NCBI GenBank assembly: GCA_044508215.1
Contig: JBIQID010000072.1
Location: 1-15,298 of the forward strand
DNA from: JAEZFI01 sp044508215
GTDB taxonomy: Bacteria > Actinomycetota > Acidimicrobiia > Acidimicrobiales > Microtrichaceae
Length of the DNA stretch: 15,298 nt
Direction: 5' to 3'
Shown piece after piece: positions 7,742 through 14,766 of this stretch (position 1 is its first letter; every line of letters begins with the position of its first letter). The notes under the pieces are model-generated. The model was not told the origin of the DNA. It searched no databases and saw only the letters and a list, made by a program, of their open reading frames with translations. A program made the position numbers and the translations under genes.

Positions 7742-8914
7742 TCAGTTCGTGAAGTCGGCCCAGTAGGCCCGGATGATGAGGCGGATCGGTTCCGAGACCA
7801 TCGTCAGGACGGCGAGCGCCACCAGCGCGGCCACCACCATCAGGAGCAGGTCCCGCTTGCGCACCCGGTTCCGGTAGAGGCGGCTGACACCCTTCGCGTC
7901 CACGAGGATCGGCCCGACCTTCATGCGGGTGATCATCGTGGACGCCATCCCGCGCCGCCCCTTGTCGAGGAAGTCCACCATCGACGTGTGGGTGCCGACC
8001 GCCACGATCAGCTCGGCCCCGTGCTCGTACGCCATCAGCATGGCGATGTCCTCGCTGGTGCCCGACGCCGGGAACAGCGTGTGGGGCAGCCCCATGTCCT
8101 CCAGGCGCTTCGCGCCCGGGGCGCGGCCGTCGCGGTACGCGTGCACCACCAGCGCCGCACCGGAGCGGAGCGCACGCTCGCTGACCGAGTCGAAGTCGCC
8201 CACGATCACGTCGGGGACCAGGCCGTGCTCCATCAGCGCATCGGCGCCGCCGTCCACCGCCACCAGGATCGGCTTCATCTCGGCCACGTAGCCCGTGCTG
8301 CGGATCAGCGCGAGGTCCTCGCGGTAGTCGTGGCCACGGACCACGAGGAGCACGTGGCGCCCGCGGAAGTCGACCCCGACGTCGGGCACCTCGAAGTCGT
8401 CCGACAGCAGGTCGAGGTTGTCGTCGACGTAGGTGACCGTGTTGTCGATGAACCGGAGGAACTCCGCCTCCAGCTGCTCCTCCGACTCTGCGTGCCGCCG
8501 CTCGACGGTACCCCGGCTCTGGCGGTGCCCGCTCGCCACGACCTCGCCGTCCACGAGGATCCGGTCCACGTCGATCAGCACGTCCGCCCCGTCGGGGATC
8601 GACATCACCGCCGGGCCGCACCCGTCCACGAGCACGATGCCGGAGTCCAGCACCACGAGCGGGCCTTCGTTGGGGTACCGGCCGGTGGTCGAGTCGGCGG
8701 CGTTCACGACCGCCACGACACCCGACGCCGCGAGCGACTCGCCGGCGATCCGGTCGATGTCCTCGTGGTCGATGATCGCCACGTCGCCCGGCGACAGCCG
8801 GCTCACGAGGTCCTTCGTGCGCGGGTCGGCGTGGCCGGGGCCCCGCACGACGAGCGGCGGTGACCCGGTAGCGCTGACCCTCTGGCGGCGGTTGCGGGTG
8901 GGACGGCGAGCCAT
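7742..8914 (-). CDS. steA: SteA-like cytokinesis protein with thiamin pyrophosphokinase-like fold and C-terminal TM
   Basis: This 390-residue protein is homologous to Rv1697 and to C. glutamicum SteA, which acts with SteB to regulate cell separation. An N-terminal basic tail (MARRPTRNRRQR) leads to a conserved domain with DGCGPAVMSIP at 97-107. The middle to C-terminal half resembles the catalytic fold of thiamin pyrophosphokinase: VDGGADALMEHGLVPDVIVGD at 220-240 and GDFDS at 239-243, then GTSEDIAMLMAYEHGA. A transmembrane helix at about 354-375 (KRDLLLMVVAALVALAVLTM) anchors the protein, followed by a short amphipathic tail. It is not expected to make thiamin diphosphate, since the second substrate-binding half differs and the context is division. 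The ATG overlaps the recN stop by one base (TGATG, 8912-8916) and has GAGGGGAG about 9 bases upstream. The pair steA-steB is adjacent, as in other actinobacteria. Confidence 0.92.
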   Translation of the reverse strand: MARRPTRNRRQRVSATGSPPLVVRGPGHADPRTKDLVSRLSPGDVAIIDHEDIDRIAGESLAASGVVAVVNAADSTTGRYPNEGPLVVLDSGIVLVDGCGPAVMSIPDGADVLIDVDRILVDGEVVASGHRQSRGTVERRHAESEEQLEAEFLRFIDNTVTYVDDNLDLLSDDFEVPDVGVDFRGRHVLLVVRGHDYREDLALIRSTGYVAEMKPILVAVDGGADALMEHGLVPDVIVGDFDSVSERALRSGAALVVHAYRDGRAPGAKRLEDMGLPHTLFPASGTSEDIAMLMAYEHGAELIVAVGTHTSMVDFLDKGRRGMASTMITRMKVGPILVDAKGVSRLYRNRVRKRDLLLMVVAALVALAVLTMVSEPIRLIIRAYWADFTN

Positions 8915-10347
8915 CAGGCCGCTCCCCTCGACGACACGAGCAGGTCGCGGGCGTGGCGGTGGGCGGCCTCGCTGTCGGGCTGGCCGGAGAGCATCCGTGC
9001 CAGCTCCACGACGCGCTCCTCCTCGTCGAGGACCGTGGCGGTCGAGGTCGTCATGGTGTCGTCGCTGTCCTTCCGCACGGACAGCTGCACGTCGGCGCAC
9101 GCTGCGACCTGCGCGAGGTGCGTGACCACCAGCACCTGTCGCTCGGTGGCGAGGCGTGCGAGGGAGGCACCGACCGCCGCTGCCGTCACGCCGCCGATGC
9201 CGGCGTCGACCTCGTCGAAGATCATGGTGGGCGGCCCGGCGGACAGGACCCGGTGCACTGCGAGCATCACCCTCGACAGCTCACCACCGGACGCCACCTT
9301 GTTGAGCGGTGCCGGCTCCATGCCCTTGTTGGCGGCGAGGAGGAACTGCACGTCGCCCCCGTCGGGTCCGTCCACCTGCACCTCGAAGCGGGCGTGGGCG
9401 AGCCCGACCTCCTCGAGGCAGGCGAGCACCGCCGCGGCCAGCCCGGGGGCGGCGTCGCGGCGGGCCACGGCGAGTGCCTCGGCCTCCTTGGCGAGCCGCT
9501 CGCGGGCGGCGGCGAGCTGGCCCTCGAGCGCAGCGGCGCGGGCGTCGCGCCCCTCCAGCTCCTCCACCCGGGCCCGGCCCTCGTCGGCGAAGCGGATGAT
9601 CTCGTCGATGGTGTCCCCGTACTTCCGNNNNNNNNNNNNNNNNNNNNNNNNNNNNNNNNNNNNNNNNNNNNNNNNNNNNNNNNNNNNNNNNNNNNNNNNN
9701 NNNNNNNNNNNNNNNNNNNNNNNNNNNCGCGCCTCGGTGGCGCCGGCCAGCAGCTCCTCCCGCTGTTCGAGGGCGTCCAGCTCGTCGGGGTCCGACAGCC
9801 CGGCCGCGTCGATCTCGGCCACCTGGAAGCGCACGAGGTCCAGCTCACGGGCGCGTTCGCGCTCGTCGCCGCCCAGCGCCTCGAGCTCGGCCGCGAGGTC
9901 TCGGACCGCGGCGCGTGCGGCGCGGTAGGGATCCACGTCGATCCGGCCGAAGCGGTCGAGCGCGTCCCGCTGCGCCTTGGGGCGGAGCAGGACCTGCTGG
10001 GCGTGCTGCCCGTGGATCTCGACCAGGCCGTGGCCCGCCTCGCCCAGCTCGGCGAGGGTGGCCAGGTTGCCGTCGACGTAGCAGCGGGACCGCCCCTTCG
10101 CTGGCACGACCCGGCGCAGCACCGTCTCGTCGTCGCCCACCACGAAGCGGCCCTCGACGACCGCCTCGGTCGCACCCGGGCGGACGCGGGCCGCGTCGGC
10201 TCGCCCGCCGAGCAGCAGGCCGATCGCCTCGACGATGAGGGTCTTGCCCGCTCCGGTCTCGCCGGTGACGGCGCACATCCCCGGCCCCAGGTCGACTCGC
10301 AGCGACGAGACCACCCCGAGGTCGCGGACGGCCAGCTCTACCAACAT
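8914..10347 (-). CDS. recN: DNA repair ATPase RecN, interrupted by a 100-N assembly gap
   Basis: RecN is an SMC-like ATPase that acts early in double-strand break repair. The N-terminal part shows Walker A GETGAGKT at 29-36 and VEIHGQHAQQVLL. The C-terminal part shows RKYGDTIDEII, the ABC signature ASGGELSRVMLAVHRVL, Walker B MIFDEVDAGIGG and the H-loop region VLVVTHLAQVAACAD. About 206 codons before and 237 after the gap are resolved, 443 residues in all, while family members are usually 550-590. The gap therefore probably hides about 100-130 codons of coiled coil, more than the 100 N. The frame continues on both sides, so the gene is likely intact. The ATG at 10345-10347 matches the family start (MLVELAVRDLGVV) but has no good ribosome site. 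No LexA-like box is seen in the 91-bp upstream spacer. It overlaps steA by one base. Confidence 0.95.
   Translation of the reverse strand: MLVELAVRDLGVVSSLRVDLGPGMCAVTGETGAGKTLIVEAIGLLLGGRADAARVRPGATEAVVEGRFVVGDDETVLRRVVPAKGRSRCYVDGNLATLAELGEAGHGLVEIHGQHAQQVLLRPKAQRDALDRFGRIDVDPYRAARAAVRDLAAELEALGGDERERARELDLVRFQVAEIDAAGLSDPDELDALEQREELLAGATEAXXXXXXXXXXXXXXXXXXXXXXXXXXXXXXXXXXRKYGDTIDEIIRFADEGRARVEELEGRDARAAALEGQLAAARERLAKEAEALAVARRDAAPGLAAAVLACLEEVGLAHARFEVQVDGPDGGDVQFLLAANKGMEPAPLNKVASGGELSRVMLAVHRVLSAGPPTMIFDEVDAGIGGVTAAAVGASLARLATERQVLVVTHLAQVAACADVQLSVRKDSDDTMTTSTATVLDEEERVVELARMLSGQPDSEAAHRHARDLLVSSRGAA
9628..9727. other. Assembly gap (100 N) inside recN
   Basis: This is a run of exactly 100 N, a conventional placeholder for a gap of unknown size. 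The flanking sequences share no end overlap, unlike the second gap, so real bases are missing. Frame continuity of recN requires a true length of 3n+1; family length suggests roughly 300-400 bp. Confidence 0.95.
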
Positions 10348-10438
10348 GACGCGCCGAGGCTAGTGCCGTGCTGCCTCCGGCAAGCGCCGGGCATCCCGGC
10401 TCCGCATGCGCCGTGCGGCAGCGCCGAGGCGGGCTCCC
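10348..10438 (-). promoter_or_regulatory. Structured 91-bp spacer between nadK and recN
   Basis: This non-coding spacer holds two adjacent GC-rich inverted repeats. One at 10386-10400 has perfect 6-bp arms around a 3-base loop (GCCGGG-cat-CCCGGC). One at 10402-10418 has 5-bp arms CCGCA/TGCGG. A 10-bp direct repeat (gcgccgaggc) lies at 10351-10360 and 10421-10430. No T-run follows, so a classical terminator is not supported, and no convincing promoter was found. It may be an attenuator or U-less terminator between nadK and recN. Confidence 0.35.
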
Positions 10439-11290
10439 TCAACGTTCCGGCAGCCCGAACTTGGCCCGCAGGACGGAGAGGAAGTGCTGCCGCCCGAAGT
10501 GGATGAGGCGCGCCGGCTTGGGCGATGCGGTGCACACCACCACCTCTCCGTCGGCGACCTCCTCGCCGACGCGGCCGTCGACGCTCAGCATCGCCGGACG
10601 GTGGCCCCTGACGGTGAGGCGGACCTCGCTCGTGGGCTCGAGCACGAGCGGCCGGTCGAACAACATGTGGGGCGCGACCGGAGCGATCAGGATCGCCTTG
10701 TGGCCGGGGGCGATGATCGGCCCCCGCACGCTGAACGCGTAGGCGGTGGAGCCGGTGGGCGTGGACACGATCAGGCCGTCGCCGACGTAGGGGGTGAAGC
10801 GCTCCCCGTCGAGCGCCACCTCGATCCGCACGGTGTGGCCCACGTCGAACCGTTCGAGGACCACCTCGTTGAGCGCCGTGGCCGTGATCGGGCCTTCGGG
10901 CCCGGCCCGGGTCACGCAGAGGCGCATCCGCTCCTGCACCTTGGCGTCGCCGGACAGGAACCGCTTCACGGCCACCCTCACGCCGTCGGATTCGACCACC
11001 GAGAGGTAGCCGAGCTGCCCGGCGTTCACGCCCAGGACCGGGACGTCGGAGTCCGCCGCAGCGTCGACGGCTCGCAGGATCGTCCCGTCGCCGCCGATGC
11101 CGACCATGAGGTCGAGGCCTTCGACCAGCTCGTCGTCGGGCACCGCCACCTCGCTCCGCCCGATCCGCTCGGCGTCGACGGCAGGGATCCGCACCTCGTG
11201 GCCGCGCTGGGTGAGCCAGTCGACCAGGTCGGCACCCACCGCCCAGGCGGCGGCGCGCTCGTGGTGGACGAGGATGCCGAACGCGCTCAC
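10439..11290 (-). CDS. nadK: NAD kinase
   Basis: This 283-residue cytosolic enzyme phosphorylates NAD to NADP using ATP or polyphosphate. Visible motifs are the GGDGT loop at 66-70 (LMVGIGGDGTILRAV), VLGVNAGQLGYLS at 85-97, NEVVLER at 141-147 and the glycine-rich DGLIVSTPTGSTAYAFS at 171-187, all diagnostic of bacterial NAD kinases. The length is typical. The open frame runs upstream to 11440, but that extension is Arg/Pro-rich shadow of tlyA. The GTG at 11288-11290 is chosen because it begins just before the first strand (SAFGILVHHERA), has GGAG 7 bases upstream and overlaps the tlyA stop as GTGA (11287-11290). The order tlyA-nadK-recN is conserved across Actinobacteria, where the genes are taken to be one operon. 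Confidence 0.96.
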   Translation of the reverse strand: MSAFGILVHHERAAAWAVGADLVDWLTQRGHEVRIPAVDAERIGRSEVAVPDDELVEGLDLMVGIGGDGTILRAVDAAADSDVPVLGVNAGQLGYLSVVESDGVRVAVKRFLSGDAKVQERMRLCVTRAGPEGPITATALNEVVLERFDVGHTVRIEVALDGERFTPYVGDGLIVSTPTGSTAYAFSVRGPIIAPGHKAILIAPVAPHMLFDRPLVLEPTSEVRLTVRGHRPAMLSVDGRVGEEVADGEVVVCTASPKPARLIHFGRQHFLSVLRAKFGLPER

Positions 11291-12266
11291 CCGGACGCTC
11301 CGGGGACCTCGGCGCCGACCTCGGCGATCGCAGCGTCGACCGCCTCGGGGGTGAGGCGTGCGGTGGGACCGCCGGCGACGGGGACCTCCCCCAGGAGGAG
11401 GAACTCGACGTTCCCCTCGGCGCCGCGGACAGGTGAGCACATGAGCTCCATCATGGAGGCTCCGGCCGCGTCGAACGCGGCATCGGCGTCGAGGATCGTC
11501 CGGCGCCAGATCTCGGGGTCGGCGATCACCCCGCGGCCGCGGGACGCCTCCGCTCGGGTCGCCTCGAACTGCGGCTTCAACAGCAGGACCATCCGGCCGC
11601 CCGCCTCGAGGAGCCCGACCAGCGCCGGGGCGAGCGTGCGGAGCGAGATGAACGAGAGGTCGCCCACGAGGAGCGGCACCGGGCCTCCCACGTCGGCCGG
11701 CCGCACGTCACGGATGTCGGTCCGTTCCAGGGAGGTCACCCTCGGGTCGACGACGAGCCGCTCGTGGAGCTGGTTCCGTCCCACGTCGACGGCCCACACG
11801 TGCTCGGCGCCGCGCTGGAGGAGGCAGTCGGTGAACCCTCCGGTCGATGCCCCTGCGTCGACCACCCGCAGCCCGGTGACGTCCACGCCGAACCGGTCGA
11901 GGGCCGCCTCCAGCTTGAACCCGCCGCGCCCGACGAACCGGGGCACCTCCCGAAGGACGAGCGGCTCGCCGGGACCGACCTGGCGCGACGGGGTCTCGGC
12001 GACCGTGCCGGACACCAGCACCAGCCCNNNNNNNNNNNNNNNNNNNNNNNNNNNNNNNNNNNNNNNNNNNNNNNNNNNNNNNNNNNNNNNNNNNNNNNNN
12101 NNNNNNNNNNNNNNNNNNNNNNNNNNNGACCGACCTGGCGCGACGGGGTCTCGGCGACCGTGCCGGACACCAGCACCAGCCCATCTGAGATCAGGCGCCG
12201 GGCCTCGTCCCGGTCGCTGGCCAGGTTGCGGCGGACCAGCTCGGCGTCGAGCGGGCGGCGGCTCAT
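11287..12266 (-). CDS. tlyA: TlyA-type rRNA 2'-O-methyltransferase; continuous once a false gap is removed
   Basis: TlyA methylates ribose 2'-OH groups in 16S and 23S rRNA using SAM and, in mycobacteria, sets capreomycin sensitivity. An S4 RNA-binding domain at the start (PLDAELVRRNLASDRDEARR) is followed by the hinge and FVGRGGFKLEAAL, then the FtsJ-like fold with VVDAGASTGGFTDCLLQRGA (SAM loop), VDVGRNQL, VGDLSFISLRT and LLLKPQFEA. As written, 100 N and a duplicated 55-bp stretch split the gene and shift the frame (155 bases, remainder 2). Collapsing one copy and the N joins the halves in frame into 274 residues, close to the 268 of the M. tuberculosis protein. The ATG at 12264-12266 overlaps the upstream HAD stop as ATGA; the stop overlaps nadK. 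It should not be called a pseudogene. Confidence 0.95.
11973..12027. repeat. Copy 1 of a 55-bp identical repeat abutting an N-gap (assembly overlap)
   Basis: These 55 bases are identical to 12128-12182 and end exactly at the first N. They encode residues near LVSGTVAETPSRQVG of TlyA. Both copies end at the gap borders, as expected for two contig ends that overlap by one k-mer length (k = 55) in a de Bruijn assembly. Confidence 0.95.
12028..12127. other. False assembly gap (100 N) inside tlyA
   Basis: This is a run of exactly 100 N placed between two contig ends that actually overlap by 55 identical bases. The true sequence most likely has no gap here; removing 155 bases gives the correct junction and one intact tlyA reading frame. 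Confidence 0.9.
12128..12182. repeat. Copy 2 of the 55-bp identical repeat abutting an N-gap
   Basis: This stretch begins exactly at the first base after the N run and is identical over 55 bases to 11973-12027. It encodes the same TlyA residues in a different frame register, which rules out a functional in-frame duplication. Confidence 0.95.
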
Positions 12267-13069
12267 GGTCGACCGGCGTCGGCAGCGAGCGGGGACGGGC
12301 TCCCGCCGTGGCGGGCGACGAGCTCGGCGAGGTCGCGGCCGACCCACTCCGGCGGCACGTCCTCGGGCTCGGTCCCCGGCGCGGTGTTCCCGGTGAGGAC
12401 GAGGCCGAAGCGCCAGCCGAGGGCGCTCGCGAGCGCTCCGTCGGTGGCCGGCGTGTCGCCGACCACCACGCCCCCGCCGCCGAACCGCTCGCGGACCAGC
12501 CGCACCATCGCAGGATGGGGCTTTCCCGCCACCTCGGGCGTGGCGCCCGTGGCGGTGGCGATGGACGCCACGAGGGCCCCGCACCCGGGGCCGAAGCCGT
12601 CCTCCCGCGGGTAGCGGGGGTCGGTGTTCGTGGCGAGGAAGCGGGCGCCGCCCGCGATCGCAGCCGTGGCGGCGTCCATCGCGGCGTAGTCGAACGAGCG
12701 CCAGAGCCCGACCACGACGGCGTCGACGATCGCCCCGTCGGTGGGCGGATGGACCTCGACGCCTCGGGACCTCAGCGCCTCGACCACCCCGGCGTCGGCG
12801 ACGACCATCGCGCGCTCACCCGGTTCGAGCAGGAGCGCCACGGCCATCGCGGAGGTGACCACCTCCTCCGCACGGGCGTCGATCCCCGCCTCGGCGAGCC
12901 GCTGGACGTAGCCGTCGACCGTGCCCGCCGAGTTGTTCGTGCAGAACGCGACGCGGTGGCCGGCCCTTCGCAGGGCGGCCACCGCGTCGGCAGATCCGGC
13001 TATCGGGGTGCGGCCCCGCCACACGACCCCGTCGAGGTCGTGCAGCCACGTGGTGGCTGCCTGCGGCAC
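12263..13069 (-). CDS. HAD-superfamily IIA phosphatase (NagD/glycerol-3-phosphate phosphatase type)
   Basis: This 268-residue cytosolic hydrolase carries the HAD motifs: DLDGVVW with nucleophile D11 and acid D13, TNNSAGT at 44-50 (motif II), K182 in AGKPHPAMV, and VVVGDTPATDGALA at 201-214 (motif III, D205). The cap inserted between motifs II and III marks class IIA. M. tuberculosis Rv1692, at the same place relative to tlyA, is a D-glycerol 3-phosphate phosphatase, so this is the likeliest activity, but the sugar or glycerol phosphate is not fixed by motifs. The GTG at 13067-13069 places D11 at the usual distance from the start; there is no clear ribosome site and the G of the codon lies inside a GC-rich inverted repeat (13069-13084). 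It overlaps tlyA downstream as ATGA. Upstream is fbaB, 49 bases away. Confidence 0.9.
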   Translation of the reverse strand: MPQAATTWLHDLDGVVWRGRTPIAGSADAVAALRRAGHRVAFCTNNSAGTVDGYVQRLAEAGIDARAEEVVTSAMAVALLLEPGERAMVVADAGVVEALRSRGVEVHPPTDGAIVDAVVVGLWRSFDYAAMDAATAAIAGGARFLATNTDPRYPREDGFGPGCGALVASIATATGATPEVAGKPHPAMVRLVRERFGGGGVVVGDTPATDGALASALGWRFGLVLTGNTAPGTEPEDVPPEWVGRDLAELVARHGGSPSPLAADAGRP

Positions 13070-13118
13070 CGGCCCGGAGGCCGGCGCGGGTGACGAGCCG
13101 ATGGCGGAGCTGCTCCGG
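13069..13118 (-). promoter_or_regulatory. Two GC-rich hairpins between fbaB and the HAD gene
   Basis: Directly after the fbaB stop lies a 13-bp inverted repeat at 13105-13117 (arms CGGAGC/GCTCCG, one central base). A second at 13069-13084 has 6-bp arms CCGGCC/GGCCGG around four bases and includes the first base of the HAD start codon. Neither is followed by a T-run. They may act as a weak terminator and as a translation block for the HAD gene; both roles are inferred. Confidence 0.4.
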
Positions 13119-14168
<1,050 letters not shown>

Positions 14169-14174
14169 GTTGGT

Positions 14175-14181
14175 CTCCTCC
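14175..14181 (-). promoter_or_regulatory. Ribosome binding site of fbaB
   Basis: The minus strand reads GGAGGAG six bases before the GTG start at 14168, a near-consensus Shine-Dalgarno sequence that supports the chosen start. Confidence 0.8.
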
Positions 14182-14195
14182 AGGTCTCACGCCCT

Positions 14196-14232
14196 CGGAG
14201 CGGCTCCGTCTGGGCGAGCGGCGCTGCGCCGC
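14196..14232 (-). promoter_or_regulatory. Two tight inverted repeats in the fbaB leader
   Basis: Between the candidate promoter and the ribosome site lie a perfect inverted repeat at 14218-14232 (7-bp arms GCGGCGC/GCGCCGC, one central base) and another at 14196-14208 (arms CGGAGC/GCTCCG). The second has the same arms as the repeat just after the fbaB stop at 13105-13117. They would fold as hairpins in the leader RNA. A role in message stability or translation is inferred. Confidence 0.4.
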
Positions 14233-14240
14233 GTGGTCCG

Positions 14241-14271
14241 ATCGTACGGGACCGGTCCCCTGTGCCGGAAA
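14241..14271 (-). promoter_or_regulatory. Candidate promoter of fbaB with a palindrome in the spacer
   Basis: The minus strand carries TACGAT at 14241-14246, a good actinobacterial -10 box, and TTTCCG at 14266-14271 or TTCCGG at 14265-14270 as a poor -35, 19 or 18 bases apart. The spacer contains a perfect 12-bp palindrome GGGACCGGTCCC at 14248-14259, which could be an operator. Transcription would start near 14234 and give a leader of about 65 nt. Confidence 0.4.
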
Positions 14272-14354
14272 CCACCCCCCTCACGGATCGGCCCGTCTGG
14301 CCCCTGCGCCTTGCGCTGGGCAATGCTGTGGGGCCGGATCACCAGAGGACGCAG

Positions 14355-14738
14355 ATGACCGACCCCGCGCTCCAGACCTCAGCGATCGCCACCACCGCCG
14401 CTCCGCCGGCGGCCGATCGCACGGCGCGCACCGAGCGCTCCGAGCGGAAGGCCGACGAGCAGGCGGGCCGGGGTGCGGTGAAGTTCTCGCTGATCGTCTC
14501 GGCGGTCCGCTGCACGATCACGTACCTGCTGCTGCCGCTGTGGGCCCCGCTCAGCACGGTCACCAGCGTGATGCGTCCCGTCGAGCTGGTGCTCCACGTC
14601 GTGGCGATCATCTCGGTCGGCTACGGCGTCCGACGCTTCTGGCGGAGCGGCCACCGCTTCAAGTGGTACTACCTGGCCCTCGCCGTCACGGTGGTGTTCA
14701 TCTCGACGATCGCGATCGTCCAGATGTTCATGGACTGA
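14355..14738 (+). CDS. Small three-helix membrane protein, function unknown
   Basis: This 127-residue protein is the only gene read on the plus strand. I do not recognise its family. A hydrophilic, probably disordered N-terminus of about 40 residues (rich in Ala/Thr, then Arg/Glu/Lys: RTARTERSERKADEQ) precedes three hydrophobic segments at about 43-65 (FSLIVSAVRCTITYLLLPLW), 73-92 (RPVELVLHVVAIISVGYGV) and 104-124 (WYYLALAVTVVFISTIAIVQ). A basic aromatic loop RRFWRSGHRFKW separates the last two. The ATG at 14355 has AGAGGA about 6 bases upstream; the frame is open far upstream, but that part is antisense to fbaB. The membrane segments with charged flanks argue for a real gene rather than a shadow frame. 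It is divergent from fbaB and converges, with 28 bp between stops, on the TPR gene. Confidence 0.8.
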   Translation: MTDPALQTSAIATTAAPPAADRTARTERSERKADEQAGRGAVKFSLIVSAVRCTITYLLLPLWAPLSTVTSVMRPVELVLHVVAIISVGYGVRRFWRSGHRFKWYYLALAVTVVFISTIAIVQMFMD

Positions 14739-14766
14739 TCCGCTCCGCTCCGGCTGGCAGCAGGCG

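Noticed and set aside
7734..8621. N-terminal extension of the SteB-like protein
   Set aside because: The extension is an out-of-frame reading of steA; family proteins start at MVNIRFHIVS, which gives the ATG at 7733.
7742..8914. Thiamin pyrophosphokinase activity for the SteA-like protein
   Set aside because: The GDFDS motif and fold resemblance are real, but the membrane anchor, the N-terminal domain and the pairing with steB fit SteA, a division protein.
11291..11440. N-terminal extension of NAD kinase rich in Arg and Pro
   Set aside because: It is a shadow of the tlyA 3' end; the GTG at 11290 gives the normal family start and length.
11973..12182. True tandem duplication or direct repeats of a mobile element in tlyA
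   Set aside because: Both copies end exactly at the N borders, are perfectly identical, and collapsing them restores the gene; no inverted repeats or transposase are present.
11287..12266. tlyA as a frameshifted pseudogene
   Set aside because: The frame shift comes only from the artificial 155-base insertion; all motifs are intact in the collapsed sequence.
14272..14354. Promoter for the plus-strand small membrane gene
   Set aside because: TTGCGC near 14310 and CAATGCT near 14321 were considered, but spacing and hexamers are poor, so no call is made for this stretch.
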